In this document: positions 1 to 6,358 of the stretch, piece by piece
Layout of the letters: every line of letters begins with the position of its first letter
Position numbering within the stretch: position 1 is the stretch's first letter
From: an uncultured Taibaiella sp.
GTDB lineage: Bacteria > Bacteroidota > Bacteroidia > Chitinophagales > Chitinophagaceae
NCBI GenBank assembly: GCA_937871155.1
Contig: CALMXV010000144.1
Coordinates: 1 to 9,792, forward strand
Direction: 5' to 3'
DNA: 9,792 nucleotides
Notes under the pieces: generated by a model
The model's input: only the letters and a program-made list of their open reading frames with translations
The model's database searches: none
Told to the model about the DNA's origin: nothing
Translations under genes and position numbers: made by a program

Positions 1-2
1 CG

Positions 3-956
3 TTGGATGGTGAAGGAAGTTTGTTGCAACGACCTATGCATCCTCTAGTAGATATCTTACAACAAGGAACTGTAACCGTTACGGACTTCAATGGATATTT
101 ACCCATAACTTTTAAAGGACCTTTTCAAGCTACCGCATTACATGTTAATGGGTCTTTGTCTTCTCAATACCTTTCCGGTTTGCTCATAGCGCTTGCATTT
201 ACTGCAAAGCAAAAAGTAGTAATTACAGTGGATAATCTTACTAGTAAACCTTACATAGATATGACTCTTGCAGTTTTAAAGGACTATGGTAGGGCAGCTG
301 GTAATGAGAACTATCAGCAGTTTTATATAACTCCCATAAATCAACCATTACCTTCAGCCGTATCAATAGATATAGAAGCCGATTGGAGCAGTGCTGCCTA
401 TTGGATTGTGGCGGCATTATTGAATGGTAAGGTGCAACTTCAAGGCTTGTCAGAAACGAGTTGCCAAGCGGATTCAAGAATAATGGAAGTGGTGTTGCAA
501 AGTGGAGGACGATTGTTTTTTAAGGATGGAATTTTATCTATTGAAAAGACTGAACACTTAAAGCCCTTTAGCTTTGATGCTAACGATAGTCCTGATTTAT
601 TTCCGATACTTGCTGTATTCGCCTCCGCCTGTGAAGGCATATCCAGCATTCGTGGATTACATAGATTATTACATAAAGAAAGTAATCGAAAGCAATCTAT
701 ACTTGCTCTGCTGGAACAGTTTGGAATACCATATTCAGTAGAGGAAGACACCCTTAATATAGTTGGCGTACCAACATTGAAAGCCGCAACCATTGATAGT
801 TTCAACGACCATCGGATAGCTATGGCAGCTAGCATTGCCGCATTAAGAGCTAATGGAAAAGTCGTAATTACTCAAGCAGATTGTGTAGCAAAGTCCTATC
901 CGGATTTTTTTCTTCACTTACAGCAACTAGGTGTTAGTATAGCAACCGCACTTTGA
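3..956 (+). CDS. aroA: 3-phosphoshikimate 1-carboxyvinyltransferase (EPSP synthase), 5'-truncated by window edge
   Basis: This cytoplasmic enzyme of the shikimate pathway transfers the enolpyruvyl group of PEP to shikimate-3-phosphate. The visible 317 codons cover roughly the last three quarters of a protein usually about 410-430 aa long. The frame is already open at base 3, and the first visible codon is an internal TTG, so the true start lies to the left. Family landmarks in order (window residue numbers): DGEGSLLQRPM near the N-terminus; SSQ (53-55), the shikimate-phosphate contact; ADWSSAAYW (126-134); SPDLFP with the catalytic-type Asp198; KESNR (225-229), matching the conserved Lys-Glu...Arg; NDHRIAMA (268-275); and KSYPDFF (297-303) close to the C-terminus. 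The last 23 bp overlap the convergent serA 3' end. There is no room for a separate terminator between the two genes. Identification is firm; only the 5' end is unknown. Confidence 0.95.
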   Translation: MDGEGSLLQRPMHPLVDILQQGTVTVTDFNGYLPITFKGPFQATALHVNGSLSSQYLSGLLIALAFTAKQKVVITVDNLTSKPYIDMTLAVLKDYGRAAGNENYQQFYITPINQPLPSAVSIDIEADWSSAAYWIVAALLNGKVQLQGLSETSCQADSRIMEVVLQSGGRLFFKDGILSIEKTEHLKPFSFDANDSPDLFPILAVFASACEGISSIRGLHRLLHKESNRKQSILALLEQFGIPYSVEEDTLNIVGVPTLKAATIDSFNDHRIAMAASIAALRANGKVVITQADCVAKSYPDFFLHLQQLGVSIATAL

Positions 957-2160
957 TAGTTCCTTTTACTTGATTTAATATTTCATAAGCAGTTGAAGAT
1001 AGTTGCGTATCTACATCTACCACTACATAGCCTATACTATCGTTAGTTTTTAAGTATTGTGCTAATATGTTGATGCCATTATTGGCAAGCAGGTTATTGA
1101 TTTCAGAAAGTACACCGGGAATGTTTTTATGTATATGCAATATTCGATGCGCTTTTTCCAAAGGTGGTAAATCTACGATAGGTATGGTATGAGAGCCATG
1201 TGTAGCACCCGTTTCAATAAAGTCAATAATCTTCGTACTCACATCGATACCAATATTCGCTTGTGCTTCTTCGGTGCTACCTCCTATATGTGGAGTAAGT
1301 AAAACATTCTCCATGCTTTGAAGAGGGCTTAAAAAAGCATCTCCATTAGACTGTGGCTCTTCAGGGAAAACATCCACTGCAGCACCTCTTAATTTTTTTG
1401 TGGCTAAAGCTTTTTGTAAGGCATCAATAGCTACTACTTCACCTCGTGCATAGTTGATGAATAAAGTAGAAGGTTTACAATAGGCAAGCGTAGCTTCGTT
1501 GATGATGTTTTGGGTATGAGGCAAGGAAGGAACATGAATAGACAATACATCACAAGCTTCCATAAGACTTTTCATATCAGGCATAGCACGTGCATTGCCT
1601 AAGGGTAGTTTTTTTTGAATGTCGTAATAAAGCACTTTCATCCCCATGGCTTCTGCTAATACACTTACTTGGCTACCGATATTCCCATAGCCAAGAATGC
1701 CAAGCGTTTTCCCTCTTACCTCATGGCAGTTGTCGGAAGCTTTCATCCAGATACCTTCATGGGCAAGTTTGTTTTTATCCATCACTTTTCTGAAAAGCAT
1801 GATGATAGCACCTATCACCAACTCCGCTACCGACCGAGTATTTGAATAAGGAGCATTAAAAACAGCAATTCCTTTATCTCTGGCGGCTGCTAAGGCTACT
1901 TGATTCGTGCCAATACAAAAACATCCTATTGCTAGGAGTCGCTCTGCATGTTTCAATACATTTTCTGTCAATTGCGTTTTGGAGCGAATGCCTAAAACAT
2001 GTACCTGTTTGATAGCAGCTATCAATTCCTCTTCACTCATAGCGCCTTTTAGTGTTTGTATTTCTACATAGCCATGCGCTTGGAAGGCTTGTATTGCATC
2101 CGGATTGATGTTTTCCAACAACAATATTTTTATCTTATTCTTCGGGAAACTTGTCTGCAT
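934..2160 (-). CDS. serA: D-3-phosphoglycerate dehydrogenase with C-terminal ACT domain
   Basis: This enzyme oxidises 3-phosphoglycerate to 3-phosphohydroxypyruvate with NAD, the first step of serine synthesis, in the cytoplasm. At 408 aa it is nearly the length of the E. coli enzyme (410 aa) and aligns with it from memory almost without gaps. The N-terminal substrate domain carries AIGCFCIGTNQV (77-88) and FNAPYSNTRSVAELV (101-115). The Rossmann fold has GYGNIG (157-162) followed by Asp180. The catalytic set is Arg239 (in YARG), Glu268 (in PEEP) and His291 (in HIGGST). The C-terminal ACT domain (about 338-408) keeps His344, Asn346 and Asn364, the positions that bind the feedback inhibitor serine in E. 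coli, so serine inhibition is expected. The ATG is chosen because the next residues lead directly into the conserved fold; no Shine-Dalgarno is present. It is transcribed alone, convergent to and overlapping aroA. Confidence 0.97.
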   Translation of the reverse strand: MQTSFPKNKIKILLLENINPDAIQAFQAHGYVEIQTLKGAMSEEELIAAIKQVHVLGIRSKTQLTENVLKHAERLLAIGCFCIGTNQVALAAARDKGIAVFNAPYSNTRSVAELVIGAIIMLFRKVMDKNKLAHEGIWMKASDNCHEVRGKTLGILGYGNIGSQVSVLAEAMGMKVLYYDIQKKLPLGNARAMPDMKSLMEACDVLSIHVPSLPHTQNIINEATLAYCKPSTLFINYARGEVVAIDALQKALATKKLRGAAVDVFPEEPQSNGDAFLSPLQSMENVLLTPHIGGSTEEAQANIGIDVSTKIIDFIETGATHGSHTIPIVDLPPLEKAHRILHIHKNIPGVLSEINNLLANNGINILAQYLKTNDSIGYVVVDVDTQLSSTAYEILNQVKGTIKVRLLY

Positions 2161-2192
2161 AAATATTGGGTTAAAAGTAAAGATTCTATCCT

Positions 2193-2224
2193 CAAAACAT
2201 GAAGTATTAGCAATGGGTTACAAT
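2193..2224 (-). promoter_or_regulatory. Possible serA promoter
   Basis: On the minus strand there is ATTG (2224-2221), then 20 bases, then ATGTTTTG (2200-2193). This resembles the Bacteroidota pattern TTTG-N19-TAnnTTTG but mismatches it in the TA pair. It would give a 5' UTR of roughly 25 bases before the serA ATG. It is weak, and nothing better was found in this gap. Confidence 0.22.
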
Positions 2225-2291
2225 AAAATCAGCTCGTATATGAAACAGTCATTTCAAACTTAGTGAAGTAAAAAATAAAAGAGATGCTTAC

Positions 2292-2323
2292 ATTGAAAAT
2301 TGTAGGTACTAAAATTATATTTG
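2292..2323 (+). promoter_or_regulatory. Promoter of the SET-domain gene (Bacteroidota type)
   Basis: TATATTTG (2316-2323) is a perfect match to the Bacteroidota -7 element TAnnTTTG. ATTG (2292-2295) lies 20 bases upstream and fits the -33 element except for its first base. Transcription would start near 2330, giving a leader of about 33 bases before the ATG at 2364. The bases after the box (CCCTTCTAATTTTTATATA) closely resemble those after the box at 8847-8854. Confidence 0.55.
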
Positions 2324-2363
2324 CCCTTCTAATTTTTATATACGCTTAAGCACTCTTCGTTTT

Positions 2364-2798
2364 ATGCCTTACTTAGAAAAGCATTTATATATTCAGCCCT
2401 CCAACATTCCTCAAGCAGGCAAAGGGTTATTTACCAAAGTAAGTATAGCTAAAGGGGAAACTATCGTGGAATATAAAGGAAGAAAGACTACTTGGAAAGA
2501 AGTAGAAGATAAAGAAATTGACAACTTGTATATCATGTATGTTACAGAAGACAACGTGATAGATGCGGGCAAGCACCTTAAGTCTTTTGCACGTTATGCA
2601 AATGATGCCAGTGGGCTTACTAAGATAAAAGGGTTGCAAAACAATGCACATTTTGTGCATGACGACACCGGTAAAGTATATATGGAAGCCAAAAGAAACA
2701 TAGCCGCCGATGAAGAAATCTTTGTAGGCTATGGCAAAGATTATTGGGATACTATTCGTAAGAATATGAAAATAGATGCCCAACAAAAAAAGAGATAG
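2364..2798 (+). CDS. Small SET-domain protein (putative protein-lysine methyltransferase)
   Basis: The SET fold uses S-adenosylmethionine to methylate lysine side chains; the substrate of this protein is unknown. The 144-aa protein consists of little more than a SET domain. GKGLFTKVSIAKGE (19-32) is the opening G-x-G-x-F/A strand. SFARYANDASG (74-84) takes the place of the RxxNHSC core. NNAHFV (93-98) and EEIFVGYGKDYW (117-128) take the place of the GEELTxDY end. The usual NHS is NDA here, and there is no post-SET cysteine cluster; the protein contains no Cys at all. Similar compact forms are known in Bacteroidota, so the variant need not mean loss of activity. The C-terminus is lysine-rich (IDAQQKKR). 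The ATG at 2364 fits the predicted promoter and the domain start. The stop codon abuts that of the convergent gene to the right. Confidence 0.85.
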   Translation: MPYLEKHLYIQPSNIPQAGKGLFTKVSIAKGETIVEYKGRKTTWKEVEDKEIDNLYIMYVTEDNVIDAGKHLKSFARYANDASGLTKIKGLQNNAHFVHDDTGKVYMEAKRNIAADEEIFVGYGKDYWDTIRKNMKIDAQQKKR

Positions 2799-3962
2799 TT
2801 ATTTTTCTTTTGCTAATGAGGGATGGCGTATAAACTCTTTATTTCTATCAAACAAATAACGATAGGTAGCTAGTTTTCTAGTAACTGTTGCACCGATACT
2901 TTCAGCAATGTTCAGCATCTTAGGGTTAAAATCACCTACCCATTGCATTTCGTATTGGCTATATTGCTTACTAGCTTGTACTACTTTGGCAGTTTCAACT
3001 ATCATAAAAGAATCGATACCTTTCCCTTGAAATTCTGGAATGATACCAAATACCAATCCTACAAATCGGTCGCATTTTCCAAAATACTTAAGCCATAAGA
3101 ATTGTAGTTTTTGCCAAAGTCCAAACTTGCCATTAAAGTATTTGAAATATTGATTAAGGTCAGGAAGATTAAGAAATAAAGCAATAGGCTCCTCTTTATA
3201 ATAGGTAAACCAGATAAGGTCCTCATCAATCACCGGCTTCATTTTTTCAAACATCTTTTGCACCGTGCGTTCCTCTAATTCCTTACCGCCACCATGGCCT
3301 GCCCATGCTTTGTTATAGATGTAGGTAAAGTCCTTAACGTATTTAGTAAGGTCCTTCTTTCGAAGCCGCTGACAACGATAATTTTTATCTTCAGAAAGCT
3401 GTGCATGACGCAGATAAAACTTTTCATCCAATTGGGTTTTTAATACAAAGCCAAAGCAAATCTGATTAAAGTAAATATGGAAGCCATAGTTTTCAAACAA
3501 CGTTTTATAATAAGGAGGATTGTAGTTCATGCAATATAAAGGCTCTTGAAATCCTTCTATTTGCAAGCCCCACCATCGATCTCGCTCTCCAAAGTTGATG
3601 GGGCCATCCATTGCTTCCATTCCTCTTTCCTGAAGCCATTTTTTGCAATGGTCGAGCAAGAAATTAGCAGCTTCTTGACTATCGATACATTCAAAAAAAC
3701 CAATGCCACCAGTGGGCTGATCATTTAGATATTTCTTGTTGACAAAGCTGGCACAACGGGCAATAGTTTCGTGGTTGTCGTCTTTCAAAAGCCAACGCTC
3801 ACATTCACCATGTTTGAAAAATTTATTTTTATCCTTGTCAAAAACTGCCTCAATATCTTTATCCAACGGACGTATCCAATGCGGGTCGTTTTGATAGATT
3901 CGATTGGGGAAAGCTAAAAATTCCCGAATGTCTTGAGCTGATTTGACCGATACTATTTGCAT
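2799..3962 (-). CDS. Conserved GNAT-like N-acyltransferase family protein of unknown substrate
   Basis: This 387-aa protein is probably cytosolic, with no signal peptide or membrane span. The C-terminal part has a GNAT acetyl-CoA loop pattern, FGIIPEFQGKGIDSFM (305-320), in which FQGKGI corresponds to Q/R-x-x-G-x-G/A. It is followed by helices and NPKMLNIAESIGA (336-348), as in GNAT proteins. The N-terminal half has a family block, GPINFGERDRWWGL (120-133), and MNYNPPYY (145-152). I recall these blocks from a widespread Bacteroidota family usually annotated only as hypothetical or GNAT, distantly like E. coli YghO; this is memory, not a search. The layout suggests two fused or tandem GNAT-like halves. 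The start is the ATG at 3962; no Shine-Dalgarno or clear promoter was found in the 78 bp to the next gene. Co-transcription with the HNH gene upstream is possible but not shown. The function is not known. Confidence 0.75.
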   Translation of the reverse strand: MQIVSVKSAQDIREFLAFPNRIYQNDPHWIRPLDKDIEAVFDKDKNKFFKHGECERWLLKDDNHETIARCASFVNKKYLNDQPTGGIGFFECIDSQEAANFLLDHCKKWLQERGMEAMDGPINFGERDRWWGLQIEGFQEPLYCMNYNPPYYKTLFENYGFHIYFNQICFGFVLKTQLDEKFYLRHAQLSEDKNYRCQRLRKKDLTKYVKDFTYIYNKAWAGHGGGKELEERTVQKMFEKMKPVIDEDLIWFTYYKEEPIALFLNLPDLNQYFKYFNGKFGLWQKLQFLWLKYFGKCDRFVGLVFGIIPEFQGKGIDSFMIVETAKVVQASKQYSQYEMQWVGDFNPKMLNIAESIGATVTRKLATYRYLFDRNKEFIRHPSLAKEK

Positions 3963-4040
3963 ATTGAGAAGCTAAAGTAAAAATAGGTTTGTTAACCGTA
4001 AGTTGTAATGCCAAATGTTATCACTAGCCGTTACTATTAT

Positions 4041-4790
4041 TTATTCGGGCGTAGGAATATGACCCCAGTTTTCTCCGCTCTTAATTCTACTGATTTGTTG
4101 TCCGGATACTCGAAAGTTTTTAGCCAAACGACTAGCAGGAACGCCTCTGTTGAGTTCTTTCTTTACCAACATAACTTGAGTAACCGTTAGTTTCGAATAA
4201 CTAGGCTTGTCTTTAGGTTTGTATTTACGTTCCAGCTTTTCAGCTATTACAAATGGGCTTTTATGCTGATGCAGTTTGTTTTCATCAGGTGTCATCCATT
4301 TAAGATTCTCTACACGATTATTCAGCTTATCATAGTCTAAATGTGCAACAACCTTTTCTTCTGCAGTTGGAGCCTCAAGAAAGTAGGTTGCTACCAAACG
4401 ATGCACTAAGAAATGATGATAAATGGTACGCTTCTTAAGATCCGCTTGAAGTTTTTTACTGATAAATTGTTTCAGTGTTTCAATTTCATGGCTGATAGCT
4501 TCAATGGTGAATGCCGGTTCGTTTGTCTTCAAGTATTCACGTCTGGTTTTGTATAAGGCGGATAAGTTGGCCTTCCATTCATCTACTTGTGTTTGCACTT
4601 GAGCGGTTCTGTGTCGATATAGTTTTAATCGTATGACTTTATATCCTTCCGTCAAGGAGCCTTGCAAGAGATTGCCGTTAGATACTTTATTAAAAGAACG
4701 TACACGCCCCCAATTAGAAACCTCAAACCGACAATCATTGGTAAATTCAAAATTAAAACTGACAGGTTTCCAAATTTCTTTCCATTCCAT
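4041..4790 (-). CDS. NUMOD4 / HNH / helix-turn-helix protein, homing-endonuclease-like
   Basis: This 249-aa protein is probably a nicking or cutting DNA endonuclease of the HNH type. Residues 3-57, from EIWKPV through RFEVSNWGRVRSF, are a NUMOD4 DNA-binding module. Residues about 60-122 form an unusual charged, helix-prone insert (HRTAQVQTQVDEWKANLSAL...), perhaps a coiled coil. Residues 127-178 form the HNH core: VHRLVATYF with His130, VVAHLDYDKLNNRVENLKW with His150 and the conserved Asn run, then MTPDENKLHQH. Residues 200-243 form a resolvase/sigma-like HTH: SKLTVTQVMLVKKEL, then ASRLAKNFRVSGQQISRIK. I chose the ATG at 4790; a TTG three codons upstream is also in frame but adds nothing conserved. 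A TAAATTTTG stretch lies just before the ATG, so transcripts could be nearly leaderless. The gene is free-standing, not in an intron or intein, and its role (selfish element, defence or other) is not evident. Confidence 0.8.
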   Translation of the reverse strand: MEWKEIWKPVSFNFEFTNDCRFEVSNWGRVRSFNKVSNGNLLQGSLTEGYKVIRLKLYRHRTAQVQTQVDEWKANLSALYKTRREYLKTNEPAFTIEAISHEIETLKQFISKKLQADLKKRTIYHHFLVHRLVATYFLEAPTAEEKVVAHLDYDKLNNRVENLKWMTPDENKLHQHKSPFVIAEKLERKYKPKDKPSYSKLTVTQVMLVKKELNRGVPASRLAKNFRVSGQQISRIKSGENWGHIPTPE

Positions 4791-4818
4791 AAGATTCAAA
4801 ATTTAAATAGTTCATTGA

Positions 4819-4910
4819 TACCGTTAGCTAAATAGCTATTGTGTATTTAAGATAGGGAAGGGTAGGCATTGAATAAGCAATAAAAAAACTCTTTAATTCT
4901 TACCGTTAGC
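4819..4910. repeat. Two direct copies of TACCGTTAGC upstream of the HNH gene
   Basis: The 10-mer TACCGTTAGC occurs at 4819-4828 and again at 4901-4910, with partial agreement continuing on both sides (ATTnnTACCGTTAGCnA). Both copies lie in the short gap before the HNH gene. Further CCGTTAG copies fall inside that gene (4184-4190 and 4675-4681), with CCGTTA or near copies at 3995-4000 and 4028-4033. They could be operator sites for the gene's own HTH domain or recognition sites. CCGTTAG also occurs once far away (near 7785), so chance is not excluded. Confidence 0.4.
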
Positions 4911-4978
4911 AAGGAACATTGCACAGCAGATAAGGGTTAAAGAGTTTTTATTCATTCACCATAATTCTTCTTTATTGC
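4877..4978. terminator. Long inverted repeat, probable (bidirectional) terminator downstream of the C1 peptidase
   Basis: A perfect 13-bp inverted repeat, AAAAACTCTTTAA at 4884-4896 and TTAAAGAGTTTTT at 4937-4949, lies about 55 bases past the stop of the C1 peptidase. In plus-strand RNA it extends to 19 pairs (4884-4902 with 4931-4949) using two G-U pairs, with a 28-base apical region that can form a small GCAA/TTGC hairpin. On the minus strand the 3' arm runs into TTTTTTTATT, as expected of a terminator for the peptidase mRNA. An outer 8-bp pair, GCAATAAA (4877-4884) and TTTATTGC (4971-4978), flanks it. The stem is A/T-rich, so efficiency is uncertain. Confidence 0.55.
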
Positions 4979-5004
4979 AAATAATAAGGAAGCAAAATGG
5001 TATT

Positions 5005-6186
5005 TTAGTTTAAGTGTAGTTTCTGGCGAATATCGCTAGGGATACCTTTTTTATGTAGTAAAAACGCGGTGGTTTTATATTGTACATAAGCTTTGGTTAC
5101 ATAAAGATAGCCTTTAAAATCATTCTTATCGCCCCAGCTATTTTTTACGATATAGTATTCCTTGCCGGTTTGGTCTTTAGCGATTCCTACAATGTGCATA
5201 CCGTGGTCGTCAGTAGTAGTGTAGTTGTCAAATGCTTCTTGACGAGCATTAGCTGTGATCTTCCTTTCTGTTTGTGGTCCGTTGAAAAGGTTCTTTTGCT
5301 CTTTTTCATTCATATCTTCCCATTCTTTTTCCGGTACAAAGGCCACTCCATTCTTCCAGCTAAAGTATTTTTCTGTTACATCTGTTGCCCAAGAAACACT
5401 ATAGCCTTTAGATAAAGCATAGTCAATGATATCTGTCATTTCTTTCATCTTCACATTATACACCTTGTCGTAGCTCCAGTTGTCCGGCACCATCAGCATC
5501 GTTTGTTGGTAGTAAGGTTGGTCGGTAAATGAAGACAACTCTACATAATCATCAGGGTTAATACCTACTACTTCATCCGCAAAAGTTTGTGGTGTATAAG
5601 TAACTCCTTTATATTCGAAGGTCTTAGGTACTTTACCTAGATAGGCATCCATTACCGCATTAAAAGCTTTTTTCCAGCTTGGTGTAAGCTTTCCGTTTGG
5701 GTTTTTAATCACTACGTCTAGCATAGCTTTTAACATACCTTGCATTTCACCAAATTTATTCTTGTCAGTACCATAATGCAGCCCGGTATATGCTTCTTGA
5801 GGCATTGCCCCATATTTACGATACATATTGATTACGTCATGACAAGCTCCACCATCACCCCATGAAGCATCTCCATGCATTCTTACATAGTTATCGGCTT
5901 TGTCGCTATACACACATCTTGCCGTATAGATTTCAGCAATGTCCACCGGTTTTTTGCCCATTCTCACCATCTCACTTTCTAAGAAGGAGTTGGTAGAGTA
6001 ACTCCAGCAAGTACCACTGCTAGCTTGGTTTTTCACACTGGTTCTTTCTACATTTATTACCGGTGTAAACTCAAATTTTTTCTTAGCAGAGTCACTTTTA
6101 TTTGCATCTATCTTTTTGATAAGGTCGTCTTGAGCATGTGTAAGCGCGGGGAGCAAAAGCATCATACCCATCAACAGTTTCTTCAT
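5005..6186 (-). CDS. Exported C1B-family cysteine peptidase (bleomycin hydrolase / aminopeptidase C-like)
   Basis: This papain-fold cysteine peptidase of the bleomycin hydrolase/PepC type probably acts as an aminopeptidase on peptides outside the cytoplasm. The 393-aa protein begins with a typical signal peptide (MKKLLMGMMLLLPALTHA, cut before QDD); there is no lipobox Cys. The active-site residues are all present: oxyanion Gln54 (VKNQ), nucleophile Cys60 (SSGTCWSYS), His328 (DDHGMHIVG) and Asn349 (VKNSWG). Cytosolic PepC and bleomycin hydrolase are about 440-455 aa and lack signal peptides, so this is the shorter exported form common in Bacteroidota. The C-terminal residues (KLHLN) do not obviously resemble the self-processing arm. 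The ATG at 6186 is supported by the signal peptide. It is a single gene with a probable terminator after it and 157 bp to the receptor gene. Confidence 0.9.
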   Translation of the reverse strand: MKKLLMGMMLLLPALTHAQDDLIKKIDANKSDSAKKKFEFTPVINVERTSVKNQASSGTCWSYSTNSFLESEMVRMGKKPVDIAEIYTARCVYSDKADNYVRMHGDASWGDGGACHDVINMYRKYGAMPQEAYTGLHYGTDKNKFGEMQGMLKAMLDVVIKNPNGKLTPSWKKAFNAVMDAYLGKVPKTFEYKGVTYTPQTFADEVVGINPDDYVELSSFTDQPYYQQTMLMVPDNWSYDKVYNVKMKEMTDIIDYALSKGYSVSWATDVTEKYFSWKNGVAFVPEKEWEDMNEKEQKNLFNGPQTERKITANARQEAFDNYTTTDDHGMHIVGIAKDQTGKEYYIVKNSWGDKNDFKGYLYVTKAYVQYKTTAFLLHKKGIPSDIRQKLHLN

Positions 6187-6218
6187 GGTATAAATTTGAT
6201 TGTTATTTTTTAGAGCCG

Positions 6219-6226
6219 CGAATATA
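6219..6226 (-). promoter_or_regulatory. Possible -7 element of the C1 peptidase gene
   Basis: On the minus strand, TATATTCG (6226-6219) matches TAnnTTTG at all but one position and would place a transcription start about 26 bases before the ATG. No convincing -33 TTTG was found at the right distance, so this is tentative. Confidence 0.3.
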
Positions 6227-6323
6227 GTAAATATTATGGCGTAGCTTCTTTATACTTGCCTATAAATAATTGTGAAAAATGATAATGTGACGCATTGGAT
6301 AATGGCTCATTGGCTACCTTGAT

Positions 6324-6358
6324 TGGGTGCTATTTTATATTGTTTATGATCGCACCCA
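6324..6358. repeat. 7-bp inverted repeat spanning the receptor stop codon
   Basis: TGGGTGC at 6324-6330 and GCACCCA at 6352-6358 can pair across a 21-base loop that contains the receptor's TAA. The G/C-rich stem could protect the mRNA 3' end. Neither strand has a T-run after it, so it is not called a terminator. Confidence 0.35.

Noticed and set aside
440..835. 131-codon minus-strand frame inside aroA
   Set aside because: It is a shadow of aroA, whose motifs on the plus strand are unmistakable; the translated product has no recognisable features.
2427..2786. 119-codon minus-strand frame opposite the SET gene
   Set aside because: It is a hydrophobic, Phe/Ile-rich antisense product, typical of the complement of a Lys/Glu-rich gene; the SET motifs settle the strand.
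4041..4978. Insertion sequence carrying the HNH gene
   Set aside because: There is no transposase, no matched terminal inverted repeats on both sides of the gene and no target-site duplication. The inverted repeat lies only on one side.
6324..6358. Rho-independent terminator of the receptor gene
   Set aside because: The stem is good, but no T-run follows on either strand and one arm is within the coding sequence; kept only as an inverted repeat.
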